Source: Clostridia bacterium
GTDB lineage: Bacteria; Bacillota_A; Clostridia; Christensenellales; Aristaeellaceae
Assembly (NCBI GenBank): GCA_017938645.1
Contig: JAGBBE010000193.1
Location: 1-32,912, forward strand
DNA: 32,912 nt
Direction of reading: 5' to 3'
Part shown: one piece after another, positions 1 through 7,025 of the stretch
Position numbering within the stretch: the first letter of the stretch is position 1
How the letters are laid out: every line of letters begins with the position of its first letter
Made by a program: the position numbers and the translations under genes
Notes under the pieces: model-generated
What the model was told of the DNA's origin: nothing
The model's database searches: none
The model's input: only the letters and a program-made list of their open reading frames with translations

Positions 1-1
1 C

Positions 2-274
2 ACCAAGGATGCCGGTCTGGGCGCTTACTGGGGCCTGGAAGGCAACCAGACCTGGGCTGAGGCCTATGATGCTGTCGTCGAGCAGATCAAGGCTGAGACC
101 GATCCCGCCAAGCGTGCCGAGCTGTGCGCTCACGCCGAGAAGGTCCTGATGGCCACCGGCGCTGTGCAGCCCCTGCACTACTACGTCAACCCCTACATGG
201 TGAAGCCCAACGTTGAGAATCTCTTCGTTCTGCCCACCGGTGACGTGGTTTGGAACTACGCTTCCATCAAGTAA
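2..274 (+). CDS. ABC transporter substrate-binding protein, family 5 (peptide/oligopeptide type), C-terminal part
   Basis: The reading frame is open from the window edge to a TAA at 272-274, giving the last 90 residues; the start lies outside the window. The tail (an AYDAVVEQIKAETDPAKRAEL helix, then a QPLHYYVNPYMVKP-like strand and a closing VVWNYASIK) resembles the C-terminal lobe of OppA/DppA-type extracellular solute-binding proteins, which deliver peptides or other small solutes to an ABC permease. Codons are strongly biased (GCC, CTG, AAG, CCC), which suggests high expression. A strong terminator follows, so this is the last gene of its operon. The substrate cannot be told from this fragment. 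Confidence 0.75.
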   Translation, partial: TKDAGLGAYWGLEGNQTWAEAYDAVVEQIKAETDPAKRAELCAHAEKVLMATGAVQPLHYYVNPYMVKPNVENLFVLPTGDVVWNYASIK

Positions 275-295
275 TCCTGTAACAGGCTTACATCA

Positions 296-327
296 GGGTC
301 TCCGTGCGAAAGCATGGAGACCCTTTT
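296..327 (+). terminator. Rho-independent terminator of the ABC operon
   Basis: An 8-bp perfect stem (GGGTCTCC 296-303 with GGAGACCC 316-323) is extended by GTGC/GCAT and closed by a GAAA tetraloop at 308-311. TTTT follows at 324-327. Confidence 0.9.
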
Positions 328-347
328 CGTATCACAGATTCTGAAGG

Positions 348-376
348 TTTACATTTTCTTGAAATGATGATATGCT
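348..376 (+). promoter_or_regulatory. Predicted sigma-A promoter of the nitroreductase gene
   Basis: TTTACA (348-353), a 17-base spacer and TATGCT (371-376). The predicted start near 383 gives a short leader of about 26 bases. Confidence 0.5.
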
Positions 377-408
377 GAAAATACCTATTCTAAAATGAGG
401 GAATGAGT

Positions 409-1218
409 ATGCAGCAGATTGATACGCTTGTACGTAAAAGAAGAAGTTTCAGAACGTTTGATGAACGTGAAGTTACTCAGGAACATATGGAGCTGCTTTA
501 TGGTTTTCTGGCGAAGCTTGATAATCCATACGGACTGCCGATGGAATTCAAATTCCTCAATGCCAAGGAGGAGAAGCTTAGCTGTCCGGTTGTGGTCGGT
601 ACGGATCTGTATCTTGGCGTCAAGATGAAGAAAACGCCGTTTTTGAATGAAGCTGTTGGGTACAGTCTTGAAAAGCTGATGCTTTATGCGCTGTCTCTTG
701 GAGTCGGTTCTGTATGGATTGGCGGAACCATGGATCGTGCAGCTTTCGAGCGTGCAATGGAGATCCAGCCCGACGAGGTAATGCCTTGCGTGACTCCGCT
801 TGGCTATCCCGCTGAAAAGATGTCTGTACGAGAAACTTTGATGCGCAAAACGATCCATGCGGAGGAACGTCTGCCTTTTGAGGAACTGTTTTTCAAGGGT
901 AACTTTGATACTCCTATGAAGCAGGACGAGGCCGAAAAGCTTGCGCATCCGCTTGAAATGGTTCGTTTGGGACCGTCTGCCGTCAACAAACAGCCCTGGC
1001 GTGCGGTGGTTACAGATCATACGGTACATTTCTACCTGAAGCGTTCCAAGGGCTTTGGAGACAGCCTGCTGGACATGCAGAAGATCGATCTGGGCATTGC
1101 ACTCTGTCATTTCGCCCTGTCTGCCGAGGAAGATGGGCTCGACCTCCAATTCGTTCAGTCTGATCCCAAGATTGCCGTACCTGATGGCATCGAATACATT
1201 GCATCCTACGAGTTCTGA
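409..1218 (+). CDS. Nitroreductase family protein (TM1586-type)
   Basis: Predicted 269-residue FMN-dependent NAD(P)H oxidoreductase. The N-terminal IDTLVRKRRSFRTFDER resembles the R-R-S-x-R FMN-phosphate motif of nitroreductases. A second FMN-site motif, GPSAVNKQPWRAVV, lies near residue 200. The N-half/C-half arrangement matches the single-chain TM1586-like subfamily, in which two nitroreductase half-domains are fused. An ATG also exists at 403, but the GAGGG at 397-401 lies only one base before it and 7 bases before the ATG at 409, so 409 is preferred. It is a single gene between two terminators with its own promoter. The natural substrate is unknown; such enzymes reduce nitroaromatics, quinones or flavins. 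Confidence 0.85.
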   Translation: MQQIDTLVRKRRSFRTFDEREVTQEHMELLYGFLAKLDNPYGLPMEFKFLNAKEEKLSCPVVVGTDLYLGVKMKKTPFLNEAVGYSLEKLMLYALSLGVGSVWIGGTMDRAAFERAMEIQPDEVMPCVTPLGYPAEKMSVRETLMRKTIHAEERLPFEELFFKGNFDTPMKQDEAEKLAHPLEMVRLGPSAVNKQPWRAVVTDHTVHFYLKRSKGFGDSLLDMQKIDLGIALCHFALSAEEDGLDLQFVQSDPKIAVPDGIEYIASYEF

Positions 1219-1222
1219 TTAA

Positions 1223-1261
1223 AAAACACCTGAATCCTCAAATGAAGGACTCAGGTGTTTT
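1223..1261. terminator. Bidirectional terminator between nitroreductase and ccsA
   Basis: AAAACACCTGA (1223-1233) pairs with TCAGGTGTTTT (1251-1261), with an inner ATCCT/AGGAC extension carrying one mismatch. The A-rich left arm and T-rich right arm allow termination of the two converging genes. Confidence 0.85.
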
Positions 1262-1274
1262 CCATTTAAACAAA

Positions 1275-2069
1275 TCAAACGGCGTAGGAATGCAGACCGG
1301 GAAGCAGCTTGTTGACGCCTGCAAAGGTGAACAAGACGCAAATGACTGCAATCACGGCAAACCACGCCATGCGTTTGCCCTGCCACTTCATGCGCATGCG
1401 CTGATGCAGATAGATCGCATACAAAATCCACGTAATCAGAGCCCAGGTTTCCTTGGGATCCCAGCTCCACCAGCGGGACCAGGCCTGCTCTGCCCAGATT
1501 GCACCGGAGAGAATAACCACCGTCAGCAGCAGGAAGCCCAGACAAATCAGACGATAGGTCATGTAGTCGGTCTGTTTCATGCGGGTCTCATCTTCCGAAT
1601 GTCCCTTTTTAAGCTGGATCAGGTAGTGTGCGCCCAAGCCGCCGGCGATGGCGAAAGAAGCGTAGGAGAAGGTGGCGGAGCCGATGTGCAGCGCAAACCA
1701 GGTGGAGCGCAGAGCAGGCATCAGTTCTTTGATCTCCATGGGCTGGAAAGCGGCGTAGGAGAGAATCAGGAACGCTACAGGCATGCTTACGGTCATGACC
1801 CATTCCTGCTTGAGCTTGGTGTAGAGCACCAAGCCCATAATGGCGGCGGACCATGCGAAACCGGAGGCAAACTCAAACTGGTTGGCCAGCGGCAGACGTC
1901 CGGCAGCAATGCCGCGCACAACAGTAAATGCAGTGTGCAGCACGAATGCAATGGCAAAACAGATATGAGCAGCGTGGCAGAGTTTCTCTTTGTTCAGCGC
2001 CATACCAGCCGCCTGCAGCATCGTGGCTGCAAAATAACCGACAATGGATGCGAAAAACAGAATTTCCAT
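1275..2069 (-). CDS. ccsA: Cytochrome c biogenesis protein CcsA/ResC (System II heme handling)
   Basis: Predicted 264-residue polytopic membrane protein, hydrophobic throughout, with about 8 segments. The diagnostic tryptophan-rich WWD motif is present as WSRWWSWDPKETWALITW near residue 205. An upstream LPLANQFEF segment and conserved histidines (in FVLHTAF and WFALHIGS) fit the heme-binding site of the CcsA/ResC/CcmC family. With ResB it forms the System II synthase that moves heme outward and attaches it to CxxCH motifs. Its ATG overlaps the resB stop by one base (TGATG) behind an AAGGAGG site, so translation is probably coupled. It lies downstream of nrfA, a multiheme client. Confidence 0.93.
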   Translation of the reverse strand: MEILFFASIVGYFAATMLQAAGMALNKEKLCHAAHICFAIAFVLHTAFTVVRGIAAGRLPLANQFEFASGFAWSAAIMGLVLYTKLKQEWVMTVSMPVAFLILSYAAFQPMEIKELMPALRSTWFALHIGSATFSYASFAIAGGLGAHYLIQLKKGHSEDETRMKQTDYMTYRLICLGFLLLTVVILSGAIWAEQAWSRWWSWDPKETWALITWILYAIYLHQRMRMKWQGKRMAWFAVIAVICVLFTFAGVNKLLPGLHSYAV

Positions 2070-3310
2070 CAGGGCTGTTCCTCCTTAAGCAAAGCTTCGA
2101 TTTCGATCATAAGGCCGGTTTGTGTTTTGGGACTGAGAACGGTATATGCACTTTCAGTGATTTTCACAGCGATGGGAGACATGAAGAAACACAGATACAG
2201 CGCAGCGATCATCAGAACAAATGTAGCGTAAAGTACGCCCAGAATGGCGGTATTCATATGTTTGATTCGAAGTCCGGGATAACTAATGGGCTCCAGCAGC
2301 GTGAAGCTTACATCGCCGATGGTCAGCATTTCGTCCGGGAAAGCAAGCACGGGCGTCATTACGCCGTCCGATACAGAAAGAACGTCATATACCGGGTCTG
2401 TATAGGCGCCTGAGGTGCTGGTAATCAGCGTTACGCTGCCGTCTTCCGCTGTGACGTATCCCGGATACAGCGCTTGAAAGAACATGCCGTTTTTGCCATC
2501 GAGGGTCAGGAAGCAGGATTCTGTCAGCGTCATCACTTCGCTGGTTCCGTTGAGCAGATTGCTTACTTTGACGCTTCCTGCGGTTCCGTAGGTCTGCTGA
2601 TAGATTTTGTATCCCTGAAAGCTCAGTGGTTCGTTGACGCGGATTTCCTTCTGGGCCTGTGCAGACCCATCCCTGGAACGGATGGAAAGCTGACTGGCGT
2701 AGTCCAGCGAACCGGTCTCATCCACGATCTGGAACGATTCCACCGTGAGGGCTGTGCCGTCGTCAAAGGTCAGCGTTTCGCCGGGCATGACTACCTGATC
2801 TGTCACAGTGGGCGTGATCATGGCAGCAGCGCCTACCAACAGCACCAGCAGGAAGGACAGATGCACCAGAAACGAGCCATAAAAGCCAATCAGATTCTTT
2901 GTACAAATCGTCCCGTTATTGCTTTCGTGACAGCGGAATCCGTGCCTGGCAAGATAGGCGGCCAGTTTTTCGGATTGTTTTTCTTCCAGAGCGCAATCGC
3001 ATTCAGCGCTTTCAGCACGCTGCCTGAGCTGATGCGCAGCGTGTCTGATTTTCGGGAAACGAACGAGGGAGCAAAGCGTCAGGTTCAGGCAGAGTGCTCC
3101 CAACAGCACGATAAAATAGGGCGCGGAAAAGACATCGTTGAGTTTGAGCGCCATGATAAGCTGCGCCGCGTCTGCGCCGTAGCGGTTCACATATTCCATT
3201 GGTTCGCGCTGCTGAACGATCATGGATCCCGCAAAGGAACAGGCAATCACCAGCACGAGCAGAATCATGCCGAACTGCATGGAGCGCAAAAATCGAATCA
3301 TCTTCTTCAA
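2069..3310 (-). CDS. resB: Cytochrome c biogenesis protein ResB/Ccs1
   Basis: ResB family member of about 413 residues and partner of CcsA. The N-terminus has a membrane segment (FGMILLVLVIACSFAGSMI) followed by another (FIVLLGALCLNLTLCSLV) and a third near residue 165 (GFYGSFLVHLSFLLVLLVG). A large extracytoplasmic region follows (FQGYKIYQQTYG is typical of ResB) and a last membrane segment lies near the C-terminus. The open frame reaches back to 3370, but the AGGAG at 3324-3320 sits 9 bases before a TTG at 3310-3308 and 15 before the ATG at 3301, so a TTG start is most likely. It is read in the same direction as nrfA, with a large stem-loop between the two, and is coupled to ccsA. Confidence 0.92.
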   Translation of the reverse strand: MKKMIRFLRSMQFGMILLVLVIACSFAGSMIVQQREPMEYVNRYGADAAQLIMALKLNDVFSAPYFIVLLGALCLNLTLCSLVRFPKIRHAAHQLRQRAESAECDCALEEKQSEKLAAYLARHGFRCHESNNGTICTKNLIGFYGSFLVHLSFLLVLLVGAAAMITPTVTDQVVMPGETLTFDDGTALTVESFQIVDETGSLDYASQLSIRSRDGSAQAQKEIRVNEPLSFQGYKIYQQTYGTAGSVKVSNLLNGTSEVMTLTESCFLTLDGKNGMFFQALYPGYVTAEDGSVTLITSTSGAYTDPVYDVLSVSDGVMTPVLAFPDEMLTIGDVSFTLLEPISYPGLRIKHMNTAILGVLYATFVLMIAALYLCFFMSPIAVKITESAYTVLSPKTQTGLMIEIEALLKEEQP

Positions 3311-3340
3311 GATGGAATTCTCCTTTGAATCAATCAATGG

Positions 3341-3382
3341 AGCCGCTGAAGCAGCCTTGTGATTTCTCACGCTTCAGCGGCT
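3341..3382 (-). other. Intercistronic stem-loop between nrfA and resB
   Basis: A perfect 12-bp inverted repeat (AGCCGCTGAAGC 3341-3352, GCTTCAGCGGCT 3371-3382) begins 8 bases after the nrfA stop. On the minus strand the loop itself contains a GTGA-GAAA-TCAC mini-hairpin. No T-tract follows on the minus strand, so it looks like an RNA-processing or 3'-end-stabilising element, or a leaky attenuator, and not a full terminator. Confidence 0.6.
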
Positions 3383-3390
3383 TTGTGGGA

Positions 3391-4572
3391 TTACAGAGCC
3401 AGAAGTCCCAGCGCCTCGTCGATCAGCTGCTCGGCCTTGTCCAGGCACTCGTGGGTCAGCTTGGAATTGTGAGCGCCTTCGCTGTTCTCAACGAAAACGA
3501 AATCCCAGTAGAACTGGCCCTTGCGGTTGAGGGAACGGATGGCATTGAGGTCCTCTTCGGAGTACTTGCCGGAGGCAACAGCATCGGCCAGCTTGTTGGT
3601 CAGCGTTTCGAGCTTGGTGCCGATGGCAATGGTGCGCTCCTCAGCCTTGGCCTGGATGCCATGCACGAAGCCTTCCAGATCCGGGTGGCAGGATGCGCAG
3701 CTGGCCTTGATGGATTCGCTGGCAAGCGGGCTTACCCAGTAATGGCTGGTGTAGGTTTCGCCATTGGCGTTGGTTTCCTTGGCCATGTGACAATCTGCGC
3801 AGGAGAACATGGAGGCATGAGCGCTGCCCTTGCCCATGTAGGTTTCGAACTCGGGGTGCTGCACCTTGATCTGCGCAACGCCAGTGCGCGGATTAGTGTA
3901 GTCGGCGAAGTTCATCTCTTCGAACAGAGCCAGGATGGCGTCGGGATGCATGGCTTCCATGCTGTCGTAAGGCAGCGTGACGGCCTTGGTTTCCGGCGCG
4001 AAGTAGTACTCAACGTGGCACTGCGCGCAGGACGCGGTTTCAGCGTTGAGGCCGGCGAGCTCGTCGCCCATGGCGTCGGCCAGGTAGGTGTGGGTGACAA
4101 CCAGTTCGCCCGCGCTGTTGGCATGGCAGTTGTAGCAGCTTACGCTCTCGTTTACTTCTGCAAGCATGTCTTCGAAGGCGATGGTGTAGGCGCTTACGCC
4201 CTCGTTGTTCACCTTGGCGGTGAAGTCAGGCGTCTTGCAGGTGAAGCAGTTCGCCAGCGCATGAGGACGGCCGGTGCTGGTTACGTCCTGCACGGTGTAG
4301 TAGTGTCCGCGGGCGCTGTTGTAGTACTTGTTGAAGGCCATGCCTTCGTACACGGTCGCGATCATCGGATACTCTTCCACGTGGTCGATTACAGCACTGT
4401 TTTCCTCATTCTTCATGTAGGAGGCATAAACGTCCGGATAGGTTTCAGCCCAGTCAGCAGCTTTGATCACAGTAACACCGGTGCCGGTTTCAGTAGCGGT
4501 AGCCGCATGAGCGGATACGCATACCATCATCAGCAGAGCAATGCACAGAGCTGCCATGAGGATTCTTTTCAT
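3391..4572 (-). CDS. nrfA: Ammonia-forming cytochrome c nitrite reductase (pentaheme)
   Basis: Predicted 393-residue secreted enzyme that reduces nitrite to ammonium with six electrons (EC 1.7.2.2). There are five heme motifs: the diagnostic lysine-ligated CFTCK (109-113) and four CxxCH (146-150, 182-186, 258-262, 292-296). Candidate catalytic residues match the family: R102, the tyrosine in CHVEYY (189) and H239 in KVQHPEFE. The late histidine in GAHNS (368) resembles a distal heme ligand. The N-terminus is a signal peptide (hydrophobic 4-20, AHA-A cleavage near 23-24) without a clear lipobox. The start at 4572 follows AAGGGG by 7 bases. ResB and CcsA lie downstream as the heme-attachment machinery. 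No NrfH-type quinol dehydrogenase is present in the window. Confidence 0.95.
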   Translation of the reverse strand: MKRILMAALCIALLMMVCVSAHAATATETGTGVTVIKAADWAETYPDVYASYMKNEENSAVIDHVEEYPMIATVYEGMAFNKYYNSARGHYYTVQDVTSTGRPHALANCFTCKTPDFTAKVNNEGVSAYTIAFEDMLAEVNESVSCYNCHANSAGELVVTHTYLADAMGDELAGLNAETASCAQCHVEYYFAPETKAVTLPYDSMEAMHPDAILALFEEMNFADYTNPRTGVAQIKVQHPEFETYMGKGSAHASMFSCADCHMAKETNANGETYTSHYWVSPLASESIKASCASCHPDLEGFVHGIQAKAEERTIAIGTKLETLTNKLADAVASGKYSEEDLNAIRSLNRKGQFYWDFVFVENSEGAHNSKLTHECLDKAEQLIDEALGLLAL

Positions 4573-4591
4573 TGGAATACCCCTTTCGTTT

Positions 4592-4618
4592 GAGTACAAT
4601 GAAGGCCGCACTGTACTC
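4592..4618 (-). other. Hairpin in the nrfA 5' leader
   Basis: A 7-bp inverted repeat (GAGTACA 4592-4598, TGTACTC 4612-4618) lies within the predicted ~72-base leader, just upstream of the nrfA ribosome binding site. It may affect leader stability; a role is not shown. Confidence 0.4.
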
Positions 4619-4634
4619 CTTCAGAACATCTTTC

Positions 4635-4663
4635 TTGACATTCTTTTAACATTATAAGATAAT
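4635..4663 (+). promoter_or_regulatory. Predicted promoter of the Crp/Fnr regulator
   Basis: TTGACA (4635-4640), a 17-base spacer and GATAAT (4658-4663) predict a start near 4670. This rules out the upstream ATG at 4662 as the protein start. Confidence 0.75.
4651..4656 (-). promoter_or_regulatory. Predicted -10 element of the nrfA promoter
   Basis: On the minus strand TATAAT spans 4656-4651 and predicts a start near 4644. No good -35 box lies 17 bases upstream, as expected for an activator-dependent promoter. It overlaps the divergent regulator promoter. Confidence 0.6.
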
Positions 4664-4677
4664 GAAAATGGAAAGTA

Positions 4678-4693
4678 TGTTGGTTTTCCAACA
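4678..4693. promoter_or_regulatory. Palindromic operator, probable Crp/Fnr binding site
   Basis: TGTTGG-TTTT-CCAACA is a perfect 6+6 inverted repeat centred at 4685.5. Relative to the predicted nrfA start (4644) the centre is at -41.5, the classic class II activator position. Relative to the regulator's own start (about 4670) it lies at roughly +9 to +24, a repressing position. Spacings are read from the sequence; binding is inferred. Confidence 0.6.
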
Positions 4694-4706
4694 AATGAGG
4701 TGCGCT

Positions 4707-5366
4707 ATGAAAGAATATCTTCCGGTTTTGAAGCGCTGTCAGCTGTTTGCAAAAATTGAGCCGGAAGCGCTTGTGCATATGCTTTCCTGCCTTGGTGCGC
4801 AGATTGTGCAGATTCCGAAAGGCGGATATATCCTCAGACAGGGCGAAAAGGCGCATTCGTTTGGCATTCTGCTGTATGGCAGAGCGCAGATCATCAAAGG
4901 GGATATAGAGGGCTCGCATACCATTGTTTCTTCTCTGGAGGAAACAGAGCTGTTCGCAGAAGCTATGGTCTGTGCCGCTCTGGACACACTTCCTGTAAGT
5001 GTCGTTGCCTGCGAAGCGTGTACAGTGATGATGCTTCGGCACGAAAGAATTATGAAGGCATGCGCCAGAGGCTGTATTGCCCATTCTCAGTTCATCGCCG
5101 GGCTTCTTAGAATTATATCGCAGAAAAATCTGATACTAAATCAAAAGATGGAAATTGTGATGCGCCGCACAACGCAGGAAAAGCTGATGACCTATCTGCA
5201 GATGCAGAGTGTCCGTGCCGGAACTCGGCGATTTGTGATTCCTTATGACCGTCAGGGTCTGGCGGATTTTCTTGGCGTGGAGCGCAGCGCAATGTCGGCA
5301 GAACTGAGCAAAATGAGAAAAGCTGGTCTGATTGACTTCCATAAAAACGAATTTGAGATATTGTGA
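4707..5366 (+). CDS. Crp/Fnr family transcriptional regulator
   Basis: Predicted 219-residue regulator. Residues ~15-130 form a cyclic-nucleotide-binding-type beta barrel (PKGGYILRQGEKAHSFGILLYGRAQI), followed by a dimer helix and a C-terminal winged helix (YDRQGLADFLGVERSAMSAELSKM). The recognition helix carries RSAMSAEL. It lacks the N-terminal cysteine cluster of classical FNR but has internal cysteines (102, 105, 119, 123), so the signal could be redox, nitric oxide or a ligand; this is not resolved. Earlier ATGs (4662-4695) are open, but 4707 has GAGG 6 bases upstream and lies downstream of the predicted promoter. It is divergent from nrfA and probably controls it and itself. Confidence 0.88.
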   Translation: MKEYLPVLKRCQLFAKIEPEALVHMLSCLGAQIVQIPKGGYILRQGEKAHSFGILLYGRAQIIKGDIEGSHTIVSSLEETELFAEAMVCAALDTLPVSVVACEACTVMMLRHERIMKACARGCIAHSQFIAGLLRIISQKNLILNQKMEIVMRRTTQEKLMTYLQMQSVRAGTRRFVIPYDRQGLADFLGVERSAMSAELSKMRKAGLIDFHKNEFEIL

Positions 5367-5374
5367 TAACGCTC

Positions 5375-5403
5375 TTGCAATGCGCTTTGTTTCGGGATAA
5401 ACT
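5375..5403 (+). promoter_or_regulatory. Predicted promoter of the cyclophilin gene
   Basis: TTGCAA (5375-5380), a 17-base spacer and TAAACT (5398-5403). Confidence 0.55.
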
Positions 5404-5436
5404 AGGACTATTCCATTGATCAGGAGGTTTTTGATA

Positions 5437-6078
5437 ATGAAAAAGGTCAATAAGAAAAACAGCCGCCAGAACTGGACGTGGCTGATTGTACTGGCTGTGA
5501 TTGCAGTGGCAGGCATCGCTGTTGCTCTGATTGTGGGCTTTGGCGGCAACGACGAGGCGGCTCCCTCCGCAGGCACGCATTATGTGCAGATCGATATTGC
5601 GGATTACGGCACCATCACCGCTGAACTTGACGGCGACACGGCGCCTATCACCGTTGCTAATTTTGTGGAGCTGGTCAAGTCTGGTTTCTATGATGGTCTG
5701 ACCTTTCACCGCATCATCAGCGGATTTATGATTCAGGGCGGCGATCCCAATGGAAACGGAACCGGCGGCTCTGCTAACAAAATCAAGGGCGAGTTCAGCT
5801 CTAACGGCGTCAAGAACGATATCGCCCATGAGCGCGGGGTTCTGTCCATGGCGCGTTCCAGCGCGCCCGACAGCGCCAGCAGCCAGTTCTTCATCATGCA
5901 CGACAGCGCTCCGCATCTCAACGGACAGTATGCCGCTTTCGGCAGAGTGCTCAGCGGCATGGAGGTTGTGGACGCCATCTGCGAGAGGGTACCTGTGACC
6001 GACTACAACGGCACCGTCGCCAGAGAGAATCAGCCCGTGATCACCAGCATCAAGCTGATTGACAAACCTGCTCAGTAA
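5437..6078 (+). CDS. Membrane-anchored cyclophilin-type peptidyl-prolyl cis-trans isomerase
   Basis: Predicted 213-residue foldase (EC 5.2.1.8). A positively charged N-terminus is followed by one membrane segment (WLIVLAVIAVAGIAVALIVG, ~15-34), so the catalytic domain should sit outside the cytoplasm. The cyclophilin signature is seen as FHRIISGFMIQGGDPNGNG, followed by SASSQFFIM and the closing YAAFGRVLSGMEVVD. The catalytic arginine is in FHRI. The start at 5437 has AGGAGG 9 bases upstream; the open frame extends further but without a better site. It has its own promoter and a terminator. The substrate proteins are unknown; exported proteins are likely. Confidence 0.93.
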   Translation: MKKVNKKNSRQNWTWLIVLAVIAVAGIAVALIVGFGGNDEAAPSAGTHYVQIDIADYGTITAELDGDTAPITVANFVELVKSGFYDGLTFHRIISGFMIQGGDPNGNGTGGSANKIKGEFSSNGVKNDIAHERGVLSMARSSAPDSASSQFFIMHDSAPHLNGQYAAFGRVLSGMEVVDAICERVPVTDYNGTVARENQPVITSIKLIDKPAQ

Positions 6079-6083
6079 ACCGA

Positions 6084-6119
6084 AAACCCGCCCAGGCCTG
6101 AAAATGCCTGAGCGGGTTT
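6084..6119. terminator. Bidirectional terminator between cyclophilin and AraC-type gene
   Basis: AAACCCGC (6084-6091) pairs with GCGGGTTT (6112-6119), with an inner CAGGC/GCCTG stem. Short A/T tracts lie on both sides of two convergent genes. Confidence 0.8.
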
Positions 6120-6121
6120 AA

Positions 6122-6910
6122 TCAATTCTGATTTTCCTTGCGGAATTGTCCAGGACTGAGGCCATTGGCTGCGCGGAAGGCAGCGCCCAGCTGCGCTCCG
6201 GTGCGAAGACCCACGCGAAGCGCAATTTCATCCAGCGTAAGCGAGGTTTCCAGCAAAAGCTGCTCAGCGCGGCGCATACGAATTCGCATAAGCATCTCCT
6301 TGGGTGCACAGCCATATTCCGCCATCATGACGCGGTAGAGGTGCGAGCGGCTCAGTCCCACGAAATCAGCCGTTTCCTGAACGGAGACGTCGCGGTCAAA
6401 ACGGCCTTCCATGAACCACAGCGCCTTTTCGCAGTACTGACGGCTGGGCAGTGTAGAGGCGTTGGGATCGTGCGCAGGTGCAACGAGGCTCAGGAAACGC
6501 AGAAGATCACCCACCGCCGCCAACTGTCCCAGACGCAGAAGACGCGCATCATCCCGCATCATCGAAAGCGCCTGCCATGCGGCGTCAGGATCGGAACAGG
6601 AGAAAATGCGATGGAAGCCGTCCAGTCCCGCTGTTTGCGCCAGCTGATTGGCTAACCTTCCGCGAAAACCCACCCAGGCATAGTGCCACGGGGTGGTATC
6701 AGACGCCTGATAGAAGGTTTCTTCATCCGGCAGAATCAGAAAACCCTGTCCGGCCTGCACCGGATAGGCCCATCCGTTTGTGTACAAAGTGCCGCTGCCG
6801 GATGCAACAAAATGGATCAGAAAGTGATCACGTACTGCAGGACCGAAAGAATGCCCGGGTTCGCAGTCCTGAACGCCAAACTGACATACGTAGAGATCGT
6901 CTTCGTGCAT
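6122..6910 (-). CDS. AraC family transcriptional regulator (MelR/RafR-like role)
   Basis: Predicted 262-residue regulator with an N-terminal cupin-like sugar-sensing domain (FVASGSGTLYTNGWAYPVQAGQ, FLILPDEETFYQ, WHYAWVGFRG) and a C-terminal pair of helix-turn-helix units (VSVQETADFVGLSRSHLYRV and LTLDEIALRVGLRTGAQLG) ending in the family's LSPGQFRKE. The start at 6910 follows AAGGGG by about 8 bases; the longer open frame to 6973 has no comparable site. It is divergent from the alpha-galactosidase gene, the same plan as melR-melA in enteric bacteria, so it probably activates that gene in response to an alpha-galactoside. Confidence 0.9.
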   Translation of the reverse strand: MHEDDLYVCQFGVQDCEPGHSFGPAVRDHFLIHFVASGSGTLYTNGWAYPVQAGQGFLILPDEETFYQASDTTPWHYAWVGFRGRLANQLAQTAGLDGFHRIFSCSDPDAAWQALSMMRDDARLLRLGQLAAVGDLLRFLSLVAPAHDPNASTLPSRQYCEKALWFMEGRFDRDVSVQETADFVGLSRSHLYRVMMAEYGCAPKEMLMRIRMRRAEQLLLETSLTLDEIALRVGLRTGAQLGAAFRAANGLSPGQFRKENQN

Positions 6911-6926
6911 GCGAAAAGCCCCTTCC

Positions 6927-6955
6927 ATGCAACATTCTGATGATATTATGCAACA
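6927..6955. promoter_or_regulatory. 21-bp-spaced direct repeats, probable AraC-type operator
   Basis: ATGCAACA occurs at 6927-6934 and again at 6948-6955, exactly 21 bp (two helical turns) apart, the spacing of araI1/araI2-type half-sites. The right copy lies at about -52 to -45 of the predicted melA start and abuts the -10 of the regulator's own promoter. This fits activation of melA with self-repression. Confidence 0.55.
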
Positions 6956-6973
6956 AAATTCCCCTTTTTTCAA
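6945..6973 (-). promoter_or_regulatory. Predicted promoter of the AraC-type gene
   Basis: On the minus strand TTGAAA (6973-6968), a 17-base spacer and CATAAT (6950-6945). It overlaps the melA promoter and the direct repeats. Confidence 0.55.
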
Positions 6974-6993
6974 GCACTGAAACTATGTATAAT
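6965..6993 (+). promoter_or_regulatory. Predicted promoter of melA
   Basis: A perfect TATAAT (6988-6993) has only TTTTTT (6965-6970) in the -35 position, which suggests dependence on an activator bound at the repeats upstream. Confidence 0.55.
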
Positions 6994-7025
6994 GAAGATA
7001 ACATCCTCGGAAGGGAGACATTCAT

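Noticed and set aside
102..123. Cysteine pairs in the Crp/Fnr protein (residues 102/105 and 119/123) as an iron-sulfur site
   Set aside because: Spacing does not match known FNR or Crp-type clusters; kept only as a remark (numbers here are residues).
1242..4593. Several plus-strand frames across ccsA, resB and nrfA
   Set aside because: The minus strand carries heme motifs, membrane helices and ribosome sites; the plus-strand frames have none.
4662..4706. Upstream ATG starts for the Crp/Fnr regulator
   Set aside because: They lie within or just after the predicted promoter, before a good ribosome site; the ATG at 4707 is better.
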